A stretch of DNA of 64,000 nucleotides, taken from Verrucomicrobiota bacterium. Lineage in GTDB: Bacteria; Verrucomicrobiota; Verrucomicrobiia; Chthoniobacterales; Chthoniobacteraceae. The notes beneath the pieces are model-generated. The model saw nothing but the letters and a program-made list of their open reading frames with translations, made no database searches and was not told where the DNA came from. Each line of letters starts with the position of its first letter. Position 1 is the stretch's first letter. This document shows positions 32,126-41,520 of this stretch, one piece after another. Where the stretch lies: contig QQND01000001.1 in NCBI GenBank assembly GCA_003402745.1, positions 26,619 to 90,618 on the forward strand. The letters are read 5' to 3'. The position numbers and the translations under genes are program-made.

Positions 32126-33907
32126 ATGAAGTACTGTCCCTCGCTTTTCTCCGCCTCCCGTCGTCTGACGCGGGAGGTTGTGGTCGGTTCGGTCGGCCTG
32201 GGGAGTACGCACCCGATCCGCGTCCAGTCGATGCTGACGTGCGATACCATGGACACGGCGGCCTGCATTCAGCAGAGCGAGGAACTTGTGGCGGTGGGCT
32301 GCGAGCTGGTGAGAATCACGGCACCCACCGTGAAAGACGCGGCGAATCTGGAGCACATTGTGGCGGGACTTCGTTCGCGCGGGATTGACGTGCCGATTGT
32401 GGCTGACATTCATTTCAAACCCGATGCTGCCTTCGAAGCGGCAAAATGGGTGGAGAAGGTGCGGATCAATCCTGGCAACTACGCCGACAAAAAGCGGTTT
32501 GACGTCAGGGAATATACCGATGCCGAATACACCGCCGAGTTGGACCGAATTAGGGACAAGTTCGTCCCCTTGGTGGCGCTTTGTAAATCCCGCGGAGTCG
32601 CGATGCGGATCGGGACCAACCACGGCTCACTGTCTGACCGGATCATGAACCGATATGGGGACTCGCCCCTGGGGATGGTCGAAAGCGCTCTGGAGTTCGC
32701 CCGGATCGCACGCGACTGCGACTACCACGCCTTCGTGTTCTCAATGAAGGCGAGCAACCCGAAAGTGATGATCGGCGCGTACCGACTCTTGGTGGCTCGA
32801 CTGAACGAACTTGGCGCGGACTGGAACTACCCGGTACATTTGGGCGTGACAGAGGCGGGCGATGGCGAAGACGGAAGGATCAAAAGCGCCATCGGCATCG
32901 GCAGCCTGCTTGCTGACGGGATCGGAGATACGATTCGGGTCTCATTGACCGAAGATTCTGTGCATGAAATTCCTGTGGCTCAGGCACTGGTGCGCGAGGT
33001 TTCTGCCGCTGGAGGAAGGCCCGCGATCGAGAGCGGCCTCCCAACGGCATACGACCCCTACGAATACCACCGGCGGGATGCGGGCCAAGTGAACGCACAG
33101 GGCTTCACTTTGGGCGGGACGGACCTGCTCCGCGTGGCGCTCTCAAAGGAGCAGCACCTGGCGCTTCAGAACAAAATCCAAGAAGGCACAGACCCCGGAG
33201 AATACCGGCCCGAACTTGTGGCCGAGGAACTCGAGGTTATCGCGGTAGATCCCCGGGACACAGCCTCTGTGGCGGCTCTCCACCAGGAAACGCACCCCTG
33301 TCTAGTTACGGTGGCCGACCGTGTTGAGCTCAGTCCGGTGCACGCTTTTCGTTTGCTTGCGGCGCACCTCGATCCACGGCACCCAATCCTGCTGAAGGAC
33401 ACGCTCCACCCGGAGCAGCCCCCCTCCAACGCTCTGGACGCGCTCTTGCGCTCCAGCGCGGTCTTGGGAAGCCTGATTTGCGACGGAATTGGAGATGCCG
33501 TTTTTTTACGCAACGAACCCGCGCCTGGGGCGGCGCTTCGTCTGGCCTACAATATTTTGCAGGCGTCGGGGGCGCGGATTTTTAAGACGGACTATGTGGC
33601 CTGCCCGAGTTGCGGGAGGACGCTGTTCAACCTCCAGGAAACAACGGCGCGCATCAAGGCGGCGACGGCACACTTAAAGGGCGTTAAAATCGCAATTATG
33701 GGCTGTATTGTCAACGGCCCCGGAGAGATGGCAGATGCGGACTTCGGCTATGTCGGCGGTGCCCCGGGTAAAATCAACCTTTACGTGGGCAAAAAAGCGG
33801 TGAAGTTCAACATCCCGGAGGCGGAGGCGGTAAGCCGTCTCAGAGAGCTGATCGCGGAACATGGCAAGTGGGTCGAACCGGACTCTCGCGCCGGACAGAG
33901 CGCATAA
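32126..33907 (+). CDS. ispG: 4-hydroxy-3-methylbut-2-enyl diphosphate synthase IspG, long (insert-containing) form
   Basis: TREVVVGSVGLGSTHPIRVQSMLTCDT, VADIHFKPDAAFEAA, VRINPGNY, C-terminal CPSCGRTLFNLQE and MGCIVNGPGEMADADFGYVGG; about 594 aa. Confidence 0.96.
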   Translation: MKYCPSLFSASRRLTREVVVGSVGLGSTHPIRVQSMLTCDTMDTAACIQQSEELVAVGCELVRITAPTVKDAANLEHIVAGLRSRGIDVPIVADIHFKPDAAFEAAKWVEKVRINPGNYADKKRFDVREYTDAEYTAELDRIRDKFVPLVALCKSRGVAMRIGTNHGSLSDRIMNRYGDSPLGMVESALEFARIARDCDYHAFVFSMKASNPKVMIGAYRLLVARLNELGADWNYPVHLGVTEAGDGEDGRIKSAIGIGSLLADGIGDTIRVSLTEDSVHEIPVAQALVREVSAAGGRPAIESGLPTAYDPYEYHRRDAGQVNAQGFTLGGTDLLRVALSKEQHLALQNKIQEGTDPGEYRPELVAEELEVIAVDPRDTASVAALHQETHPCLVTVADRVELSPVHAFRLLAAHLDPRHPILLKDTLHPEQPPSNALDALLRSSAVLGSLICDGIGDAVFLRNEPAPGAALRLAYNILQASGARIFKTDYVACPSCGRTLFNLQETTARIKAATAHLKGVKIAIMGCIVNGPGEMADADFGYVGGAPGKINLYVGKKAVKFNIPEAEAVSRLRELIAEHGKWVEPDSRAGQSA

Positions 33908-33912
33908 CACGC

Positions 33913-33954
33913 CGGCTGCCACGCGCAACCAGTCGGCTGCCACGCGCACCTTGC
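33913..33954. repeat. 21-bp direct repeat, two copies plus a partial third
   Basis: cggctgccacgcgcaaccagt / cggctgccacgcgcaccttgc / tggctgcggcc. Confidence 0.75.
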
Positions 33955-34248
33955 TGGCTGCGGCCTGCTCAGCCCTGCTAAATTCGCTGTTGCGAAGCCC
34001 ACGGCCCGCGGTCTCTCACCCGATCCGACTCAGACACTAATCTCGACTGGGACACCTCGCCTGTTGAGTTAGGAGACGAGCGGCTTTTGAGTTCTCAAAT
34101 GTAGGGTGACCTTGGGCAGGCTTAAGCAAAACAGCCGGCACTCAGGCTCATTCTTGGGCAGCATGCCTCCCGGACCCAGCGCGTGTGGCTTGCCGAGAGG
34201 CCGCGAGGCGCTCATGCTTCCTCGCTCACCCATTCACCTTATCCACCC

Positions 34249-35166
34249 ATGTCTGTCCTTGTTGTTGGTTCCATAGCCCTTGATACCGTAAAAACACCCG
34301 CAGCAGAACATACCGATTTGCTCGGCGGTTCCGCCAGTTACGCGGCCGTAAGCGCCAGCTTCTTCGCCCCTGTGAAACTCGTGGGTGTGGTTGGCGACGA
34401 TTTCCCCAGAGCACATCTCGATTTCCTCACGCACCGCAAGATCGATCTCTCCGGACTCCAGCAGGTCGAAGGGAAAACCTTCCGCTGGTCGGGTGAATAC
34501 ATGGTCGACATGAACACGCGCGAAACGCGTTCTGTTGAACTCAATGTCTTCGAACACTTTACGCCAACTCTCAACGCCTCGCACAACGCCACTCCCATCG
34601 TTCTGCTCGCCAATATCGCGCCCTCCCTGCAAAGCCATGTACTCGACCAGATGAACCGCCCCCAGTTCACCGTCGCAGACACCATGGACCTCTGGATCAA
34701 CATCGCCCGCGGCGATCTCGAGGCACTCCTCAAACGCGTGGACATGCTCATCCTCAACGACGGCGAAGCGCGTCTTTTCACCGGCGAAAACAATCTTATC
34801 AAAGCCGGTCATAAAATCCGCTCGATGGGCCCGCACTACGTCGCGATCAAGAAAGGCGAACACGGCTGCCTCCTCTTCGGGGAAAACGAATTTTTCTCCT
34901 GCCCCGCCTTCCCGCTGGAAACCATCCACGACCCGACCGGCGCAGGCGACACGTTCGCGGGCGGCCTGGCTGGCCATTTGGCGGCCAACGTCACTGGCGC
35001 CGTCACCTTCGCTGATCTCCGGCATGCCGTCGTTTATGGCAGCGTTCTAGCCAGCTTCAACGTCGAAGCCTTCAGTCTCGAACGACTGCGCTCCCTCCAG
35101 CCCGCTGAAATTACGGCCCGCTACGAGGCCTTCCGAGCGCTCAGTCAGTTTGAGGGAAACAAGTGA
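34249..35166 (+). CDS. PfkB family carbohydrate/nucleoside kinase
   Basis: MSVLVVGSIALDTVKTP, LLGGSASYAAVSASFF, DPTGAGDTFAGGLAGHLA; start moved to 34249. Confidence 0.94.
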   Translation: MSVLVVGSIALDTVKTPAAEHTDLLGGSASYAAVSASFFAPVKLVGVVGDDFPRAHLDFLTHRKIDLSGLQQVEGKTFRWSGEYMVDMNTRETRSVELNVFEHFTPTLNASHNATPIVLLANIAPSLQSHVLDQMNRPQFTVADTMDLWINIARGDLEALLKRVDMLILNDGEARLFTGENNLIKAGHKIRSMGPHYVAIKKGEHGCLLFGENEFFSCPAFPLETIHDPTGAGDTFAGGLAGHLAANVTGAVTFADLRHAVVYGSVLASFNVEAFSLERLRSLQPAEITARYEAFRALSQFEGNK

Positions 35167-36884
35167 GCACCGTCCTGCGGGTCTTCCGTTATCTGCGCCG
35201 GTATCCCGGGTGGGCTGCCGGCACCCTCGGGTGCGCACTGCTTTCCACGGCGCTGGTGATCGTTTTCCCAAAAGTCACACAAGTCATCGTGGATGAAGTC
35301 AGCGCAGGCCGAGGGGAACGAATCTGGCCCTTGGTGGGCTGGGCGCTGCTTGCCTTCATCGCCCGGGACCTGCTGAATTCGGTGCGAATCATCTGCAACA
35401 ACACCTTTGAACAGAAGGTGATTTTTGATCTGCGCAGCGACCTTTATTCCCACATCCAGCGACTCCCACTGCGCTGGTTCGACAACCGCGCCACCGGCGA
35501 CCTGATGACCCGCGTGATGGAGGACGTTAACGCCGTGGAGCGCGTTCTCATCGACGGCATCGAGCAGGGCGCCGTCGCGGTTCTGCAGATCGTCATCGTC
35601 GCCGGCATGTTGTTCACCTACCACCCCTCGCTCGCCTGGTGGTCTTTTACCCCCATTCCCTTGCTCGCAGGCGGCGCGCTCGCGTACACATTCACTGCAA
35701 AACTCCGATACCGCGGCCAGCGCAAGGCGTCCTCGGCGATGAATTCCATGCTGCACGACAATCTCGCAGGCATCCGGCAGATCAAGACCTACGTCCGTGA
35801 AGAAGAGCAGCATGCGCGTTTCAACGAGGCAAGCAGCCAACTGCAGAAAGCCACGCTCGTGGTGATGCGCGTCTGGGCCGTCTACAATCCGTCCATGTCG
35901 CTGCTCGCCTCGCTGGGGCTTGTTGTGGTCGTGGCGTTTGGAGCCCAGGCCGTTCTCAGGCACGAGATGAGCGTGGGGGACCTTACCAGTTTCCTCCTCC
36001 TAACGGGCTTTTTGTACGACCCCATCAGCCGGCTGCATCAGCTTAACCAAATCCTTCAAGCCGGCCGTGCCGCCGGAGAACGCGTGTTTGAGATCTTGGA
36101 CGAACCGGTCGAGTGCGACGAAAACGCAAAGGCACCCCTCTCGCTTGCAGCAATCAAAGGGGAGGTGGAGTTTCGTAGCGTCGGTTTCCGATACCGCTCC
36201 GAGATCCCCGTTCTCAACGAGATCAACCTTCACGCCTCCCCCGGTGAAACAGTGGCGTTGGTGGGCGAAACAGGGGCGGGCAAGTCCACGCTGGTGCAAA
36301 TGCTGATTCGCTTTTACGAAAACGATGCGGGTGTTGTATTGCTCGACGGGATTCCGATTCATGAATTTTCCAGGGCTAGACTGCGCGACGCTGTGGGGTT
36401 GGTGACGCAGGAAAGTTTCCTCTTCAACGGCACGCTCCGCGAAAACCTGCTCTTTGGAAAACCCAACGCCTCCCCGGAGGAAATTCGCCTCGTGTTAGAG
36501 ACCGCAAACGTCGACGCCTTCATTGCGCGGTTGCCGGAAGGCCTCGACACGCTGGTGGGGGAACGCGGAGTGAAACTGAGCGTTGGAGAAAAACAGCGCA
36601 TCTCCATTGCAAGGATGCTTTTAAAGGACCCTCCAGTGCTGATTTTAGATGAGGCCACAGCCAGCGTCGATACCGAGACGGAACGCCAGATTCAACAGGC
36701 TCTGGAGAGGCTTATGCAGCGGCGCACGTGTTTTGTCATCGCCCACCGGCTTTCCACCGTCCAGAACGCCGACCAGATTCTGGTTCTAGACCGGGGCGCG
36801 ATCGTGGAGCGCGGGCGTCACGCTGAGCTCATCGCGCTCAACGGGATTTACACAAAGCTTTGCCGCAACAGCGAACTGCGCTGA
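35163..36884 (+). CDS. ABC transporter, fused permease/ATPase (MsbA-like exporter)
   Basis: Six-TM ABC domain, VALVGETGAGKSTLVQMLIRFY, LSVGEKQRISIARMLLKDPPVLILDEATASVDTETE; GTG overlaps kinase stop. Confidence 0.95.
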   Translation: MSTVLRVFRYLRRYPGWAAGTLGCALLSTALVIVFPKVTQVIVDEVSAGRGERIWPLVGWALLAFIARDLLNSVRIICNNTFEQKVIFDLRSDLYSHIQRLPLRWFDNRATGDLMTRVMEDVNAVERVLIDGIEQGAVAVLQIVIVAGMLFTYHPSLAWWSFTPIPLLAGGALAYTFTAKLRYRGQRKASSAMNSMLHDNLAGIRQIKTYVREEEQHARFNEASSQLQKATLVVMRVWAVYNPSMSLLASLGLVVVVAFGAQAVLRHEMSVGDLTSFLLLTGFLYDPISRLHQLNQILQAGRAAGERVFEILDEPVECDENAKAPLSLAAIKGEVEFRSVGFRYRSEIPVLNEINLHASPGETVALVGETGAGKSTLVQMLIRFYENDAGVVLLDGIPIHEFSRARLRDAVGLVTQESFLFNGTLRENLLFGKPNASPEEIRLVLETANVDAFIARLPEGLDTLVGERGVKLSVGEKQRISIARMLLKDPPVLILDEATASVDTETERQIQQALERLMQRRTCFVIAHRLSTVQNADQILVLDRGAIVERGRHAELIALNGIYTKLCRNSELR

Positions 36885-36896
36885 AGTTAAAATTAT

Positions 36897-38141
36897 ATGG
36901 AGAATTTCGACGTCCTTGTAGTCGGCGGAGGCGCCTCCGGTTATTTCGCAGCGATCACGGCTGCCCAGACCCGGCCCGACTGCCGCGTGTTGCTCGTGGA
37001 ACGCGGTCCACAACCGCTTTCCAAGGTGCGCATCTCCGGCGGCGGTCGCTGCAATGTCACACACTCCTGCTTTGAACCGCGCGCGCTTTCAACCCGTTAC
37101 CCACGCGGGGCACGCGCCCTGCTCTCGGCCTTCTCTAGGTTTCAACCATCCGACACCGTCCAGTGGTTTGAAAGCCGCGGGGTGAAACTGAAAACAGAAC
37201 CAGACGGACGCATGTTTCCAACGACGGACCGTTCCGAGTCGATCATCGAATGCCTCGAGCGCGAGGCTGTGGCATCCGGCGTCCAGGTGCGCGTGCGCTG
37301 CGGGGCGGAGGAGCTCCGGGCGTTGTCCGGGGGCGGATGGGAGGTGCTCCTTTCCGGAGTCCGGGGAGGGACGGTCCAGGCGAACAGGATTTTAATCGCC
37401 ACGGGCGGATGGCGCGACGGCACGCTGGCTTCGATGCTGAAAATGCTTGGCCACGATATTATTGCTCCAGTCCCTTCGCTGTTCACCTTTCACATCAACG
37501 ACGGCTGGGTCAGGGAGCTCTCCGGCCTGGCTGTAGCCAAGGCGGAAGTGGGTATCCAAGGCATTACGTTGCGGGAAAAAGGGCCGGTTTTGTTCACGCA
37601 CTGGGGGTTGAGCGGGCCCGCGATTTTAAGGCTCTCGGCCTGGGGAGCGCGCGAACTTCAGGAGAGGGATTACCACTTTCCCCTGCGCGTGCGCTGGTGC
37701 GGAGAACACAGCGAGCAGCAGGTGCTCGAGATTTTTCAGGAAATGCGCCTGCAACACCCGGGCAAGGCGGTGACCAATACCCCCCTTTTTGCGCTGCCCT
37801 CGCGCCTTTGGGAGAGACTAGTCGCCTCCGCCGGGGTCTTCGGAGAGGAACGCTGGAACCGTCTGACCAAGCAGGCGGCCCTCGGGCTGGCGGACAAACT
37901 CTTGCGCACAGAACTTCAGGTCACCGGCAAAAGCATGCACAAGGACGAGTTTGTCACCTGCGGCGGGGTGAGCCTCAGGCAGGTCGATTTTAAGACGATG
38001 GAAAGCCGTGTCTGCCCCGGCCTGCACTTCGCCGGAGAGGTGCTCGATCTCGACGGCATTACGGGCGGCTTCAATTTCCAAGCGGCGTGGACCACGGGCT
38101 GGCTCGCCGGCCAGGCGATGGCCCGAGGCACAGCGGCCTGA
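36897..38141 (+). CDS. HI0933/YhiN-family NAD(P)/FAD-dependent oxidoreductase
   Basis: DVLVVGGGASGYFAAITAAQ, KVRISGGGRCNVTHSC, GEVLDLDGITGGFNFQAAWTTGWLAGQ. Confidence 0.95.
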   Translation: MENFDVLVVGGGASGYFAAITAAQTRPDCRVLLVERGPQPLSKVRISGGGRCNVTHSCFEPRALSTRYPRGARALLSAFSRFQPSDTVQWFESRGVKLKTEPDGRMFPTTDRSESIIECLEREAVASGVQVRVRCGAEELRALSGGGWEVLLSGVRGGTVQANRILIATGGWRDGTLASMLKMLGHDIIAPVPSLFTFHINDGWVRELSGLAVAKAEVGIQGITLREKGPVLFTHWGLSGPAILRLSAWGARELQERDYHFPLRVRWCGEHSEQQVLEIFQEMRLQHPGKAVTNTPLFALPSRLWERLVASAGVFGEERWNRLTKQAALGLADKLLRTELQVTGKSMHKDEFVTCGGVSLRQVDFKTMESRVCPGLHFAGEVLDLDGITGGFNFQAAWTTGWLAGQAMARGTAA

Positions 38142-38186
38142 GCGAGGGGCTGCCATCGGCAACAGAAGCAATTTTTAGCAATATAC

Positions 38187-38399
38187 TTAAGTCAACTCGC
38201 TGTCATCCCTGCGCTCTAGGCGCATGAGCTGCTTTTTCACAGTCTCCACGTGTTTGGTGAGCTCATAGAGTGCCTTAAAAATCTCCGCCTGAGTCGGGGC
38301 GTCTTCCAGCGCCGGTGCCATCGGATGCATGCGCGTCACCGCCGCAGACAGTTGATTGCATTCGGCGCGGAGTTGCTGGATGGCTTCATTTCGGTTCAT
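38187..38399 (-). CDS. Small hypothetical protein (70 aa)
   Basis: ORF MNRNEAIQQLRAECNQLSAAVTRMHPM..., coiled-coil-like composition; lies in the otherwise open gap. Confidence 0.5.
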   Translation of the reverse strand: MNRNEAIQQLRAECNQLSAAVTRMHPMAPALEDAPTQAEIFKALYELTKHVETVKKQLMRLERRDDSELT

Positions 38400-38496
38400 G
38401 CAGCATTCTCAGCGGAGGGCAGCACTTGCTGCAAGCTCCTCCGCCGTTGCGCACCTGCGCAGGTGTGCTAGGATCATGCCTCCCTTTTTTAGGTCT

Positions 38497-38841
38497 ATGC
38501 CGAATTACGATTACACCTGCGAGAAATGTCACAAGACGTTCGAGTTCTTCCAGTCCATGAAGGACGAGCCTCTCAAGACTTGTCCGCAGTCTGCGTGCTG
38601 CCAAAAAACATGGGGCAAAGGTAAGGTGAAGCGCCAGATCGGAACTGGAGCCGGACTGATCTTCAAGGGCTCCGGCTTTTACATCACGGACTACCGGTCT
38701 GAGAACTACAAGTCCGGGGCCAAGAGCGATACAAAGAGCGCCGAAGCAGCCCCCGCTAAAACTGAGCCCCCCAAGGCCAGCCCGCCCCCGAAAAGCGAGG
38801 CGCCCAAGGCCGGCAAGTCCAAGCCGAAAGCTTCCGAATAA
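38497..38841 (+). CDS. FmdB family zinc-ribbon protein with low-complexity Lys/Pro/Ala tail
   Basis: MPNYDYTCEKCHKTFEFFQSMKDEPLKTCPQ, GKGKVKRQIGTGAGLIFKGSGFYITDYR; start at internal Met. Confidence 0.93.
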   Translation: MPNYDYTCEKCHKTFEFFQSMKDEPLKTCPQSACCQKTWGKGKVKRQIGTGAGLIFKGSGFYITDYRSENYKSGAKSDTKSAEAAPAKTEPPKASPPPKSEAPKAGKSKPKASE

Positions 38842-38846
38842 GCTCC

Positions 38847-39521
38847 ATGGCTGCCCGCCCCCCGCGCAGTTCGAGTGCTCCAGCAAAGGGCGCTCCCAAG
38901 GCCCCCGCGCAGAGCGATTCTGTCCGGGGCGCGCTTTGGACGCGCGGCCTCCAGCGCTCCCTGATCGCGGCCCTGGTTCTGGCCCCCCTGCTGGCGCTGG
39001 GCATACAGCTCGCCCGGGTACCGGAAGTTCCACCTTCCGCCGTGTCGGTTGTAAAACCGCGCACCTTGGGCCCCCTCATCGCCGGCTCCATCGCCAACCC
39101 GCAGCCCACAACGCTGGAGTTCAGCCTGGATGAGATCAACACCCACCTCGCGCAGGTCCTCCCGCCCGTGGCCAAAAAGGACGGGAGCTGGGCATTTCAC
39201 ACAGCCTCACTTCGGCTAGAGCCCGAGAAGGCCACTTTGCAGACGGTCTACCGCTGGCACGGTTTCCAGCTGCATTTGCACGTGAGTTACGCCGTGTCTT
39301 TACAAGGGGGTAAACTGCAGCTGCGCCCCTTCAGCGCCAGCTGCGGACGGGTGGTGCTGGGCATGTACTGGATCCGGAAAGCGGAGGAAAACATCCTTCG
39401 CAAATTACTCCCCTCGTTGAAGAAAGAGCAAGTCCTGCTGAACCGCCTAGAAACGCTCAGGGTCGAACCTGGCCGTGTTCTCATGAAGGTCCGTGCCTCG
39501 ACCTCCATCGGCGGCGCCTGA
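38847..39521 (+). CDS. Hypothetical membrane-anchored protein
   Basis: Single N-terminal TM (LIAALVLAPLLALGIQLA), then a soluble domain; co-directional and 5 bp after the FmdB gene. Confidence 0.7.
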   Translation: MAARPPRSSSAPAKGAPKAPAQSDSVRGALWTRGLQRSLIAALVLAPLLALGIQLARVPEVPPSAVSVVKPRTLGPLIAGSIANPQPTTLEFSLDEINTHLAQVLPPVAKKDGSWAFHTASLRLEPEKATLQTVYRWHGFQLHLHVSYAVSLQGGKLQLRPFSASCGRVVLGMYWIRKAEENILRKLLPSLKKEQVLLNRLETLRVEPGRVLMKVRASTSIGGA

Positions 39522-39575
39522 GATCGCTGCGGAAACGGGTGGTCAGACGATGTCCCTACCCGTTATGAACCCTGC

Positions 39576-40373
39576 ATGCTCAGGCTTCTTTTTCTTGGCG
39601 ACATCGTTGGCGAACCAGGCCGCAAGGCGGTGATAGATTCAATCCCGTGGTTTAAACAGGAGCGGGGCGTGGACTTTATCGTCGCAAACGGGGAGAACTC
39701 TGCGGGTGGCCGGGGCATTAGCCCTAAAATTAGCGTGGATCTGCTGCGTGCCGGTGTCGCAGTGATCACCACAGGAGACCACGTGTGGGATCAGAAAGAC
39801 CTCCTTCCCTACCTCCCCACCGAACCCCGCCTGCTGCGGCCCTTGAACTATCCCGCGGGCACCATTGGACACGGCTCCATCGTGTTGGATACCGCCAAAG
39901 GCAAGGTGGGCGTTATTAACATACAGGGCCGCACCTTCATGCAGCCCCCCTTGGAAAACCCGTTCCGGGTCATCCAGGCTGAGGTGGAGCGGATGCGTGA
40001 GGAGACGCACATCATCTTCGTCGATATCCATGCGGAGACCACCAGCGAAAAAATCGCGATGGGCCGCTTCCTCGACGGCAAAGTCTCCGGCGTCGTCGGC
40101 ACCCACACCCACACTCAAACCGCTGACGAACAGATTTTTCCGGGCGGCACCGCCTTTTTGTGCGACGCTGGAATGTGCGGCCCCATTGACAGCATTTTGG
40201 GACGCGACATCGAGGCCATTTTAAAGCGCTTCCTCACCAGCCTGCCCGTGAGTTTCCCCGTGGCGAAGGGGCCCGTCGTCCTGCACGGGGCGATGATTGA
40301 CATCGACGAAAATACAGGGCGCGCGATGCACATCGAAAGGGTCGCTCACCGCGTGGAACAAATGGGCGCCTAG
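39576..40373 (+). CDS. TIGR00282/YmdB family metallophosphoesterase
   Basis: MLRLLFLGDIVGEPGRKAV, ANGENSAGGRGISPKI, GDHVWDQKDL, FVDIHAETTSEKIAMGRFLDGKVSGVVGTHTHTQTADEQI. Confidence 0.96.
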   Translation: MLRLLFLGDIVGEPGRKAVIDSIPWFKQERGVDFIVANGENSAGGRGISPKISVDLLRAGVAVITTGDHVWDQKDLLPYLPTEPRLLRPLNYPAGTIGHGSIVLDTAKGKVGVINIQGRTFMQPPLENPFRVIQAEVERMREETHIIFVDIHAETTSEKIAMGRFLDGKVSGVVGTHTHTQTADEQIFPGGTAFLCDAGMCGPIDSILGRDIEAILKRFLTSLPVSFPVAKGPVVLHGAMIDIDENTGRAMHIERVAHRVEQMGA

Positions 40374-40399
40374 GGACTAAGCCCACACGGCCGAACGGA

Positions 40400-40450
40400 G
40401 CGGCGCTTTAAGTAAAAGGCGGCGCCTTAAGTAAAAAGCGGCGCCTTTTC
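40400..40450. repeat. 19-bp tandem repeat (about 2.7 copies) between convergent genes, hairpin-forming, possible bidirectional terminator
   Basis: gcggcgctttaagtaaaag / gcggcgccttaagtaaaaa / gcggcgccttttc; inverted complementarity aaggc..gcctt and aaaag..ctttt. Confidence 0.7.
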
Positions 40451-41285
40451 AATTTTTCCACTGAAAACGGATAGGCGGCGGCGTGGGGCCGATGGGCTTC
40501 ATCTGCTCCAGAAGCTCCTCTTCCGGAGTTAGCTGGGGATTCGGCGGGTGCGCTTTTGGGATCGTCGGCCGGAACCCGCCCCGCTGGAGTTCAGGCCCGG
40601 CGGGATTTGCCGCGATCGCCGCGTTTGAGACCGGAGCGGCGGAACCCTCGGGAACGTCCTTTTCTGGCTTCGCCGCCTTGAGTTGCGCTCCCCCAAAGGA
40701 TGCGGGTGGCGCGGCCCCTCGCCTCGACTCGGTTGCGACAGGCGCGGTGTGCGCAGCAGAAGCCTTGGAAAATTCCGCCGCTTCGGTGGCTGGCGCACTC
40801 GCCACTGCGGCGCCTGACACTTTTTGTGGAGCCGGGTTCTGCGCGAGTGGCGTTCCGGACACGGCCTCTTCCTGGCTGGAAGGGGATACCGGCGCAGCTA
40901 GCGGAACCCCTTCGAGCTCGGAACTCGCCGCAGAGCCGCGAAGGAGTGGGAGGAGCGCCACAGGAATGAACAGGAGTCCGTTTAAGGCGATGAATGGCGC
41001 GATTTCACCCCAAGGAAAAGCCAGTCCTCCTCCCGACCCTCCGATTAGCGCAAAGCAGGCGGCGCTCCGAGTGAAGGAGGCCGCCAGCGTGGGTGCCGCT
41101 CCACCCTGGTGAAGGACAATCGCCCAAGCCCCAATCTGGATGGCCGCAAGCAGCAGGAGTTTCCACAGGAGCAGGAGTCTGTCTGCCTCCGCGCGCCCCG
41201 CGCGTGCAGGTGAAAAAAGGGCGCCCAAGGAAAGGTTGGCGGTGAGCAAAAGCAGCCCCAGGACGAAGAGTTTCGAGGAATTCAT
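40449..41285 (-). CDS. Hypothetical membrane protein with Ala/Pro-rich C-terminal tail
   Basis: MNSSKLFVLGLLLLTANLSLGALF, several TM segments, then APATEAAEF...PKAHPPNPQLTPEEELLEQMKPIGPTPPPIRF; start at internal Met. Confidence 0.65.
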   Translation of the reverse strand: MNSSKLFVLGLLLLTANLSLGALFSPARAGRAEADRLLLLWKLLLLAAIQIGAWAIVLHQGGAAPTLAASFTRSAACFALIGGSGGGLAFPWGEIAPFIALNGLLFIPVALLPLLRGSAASSELEGVPLAAPVSPSSQEEAVSGTPLAQNPAPQKVSGAAVASAPATEAAEFSKASAAHTAPVATESRRGAAPPASFGGAQLKAAKPEKDVPEGSAAPVSNAAIAANPAGPELQRGGFRPTIPKAHPPNPQLTPEEELLEQMKPIGPTPPPIRFQWKN

Positions 41286-41520
41286 GGGTGTGTTTCCCCC
41301 CAAACGTCTCCCATCTTCACTAGTAATCAAGGAGAGATGGATGAAAGAGCCGCTTTGGAAGCCAGGCGCCCCAGCCATTGCAGCGCTGAGAGTCCCTTAA
41401 AATACGAAAGGTCAACCCCTGACAGGGCCTCTTGCAGGTGAAAAAAATGAAAAGAACCTCACATTTGTCTGCCGCTGGGATTGTTCATTCGCATAACGTC
41501 GGTTTTCACAGTTTTTTCCC

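Noticed and set aside
31228-32268. 346-aa minus-strand ORF
   Set aside because: Antisense to rseP and the start of ispG; no family signature.
35145-35963. 272-aa minus-strand ORF
   Set aside because: Antisense to the ABC exporter; His/Arg-rich shadow reading frame.
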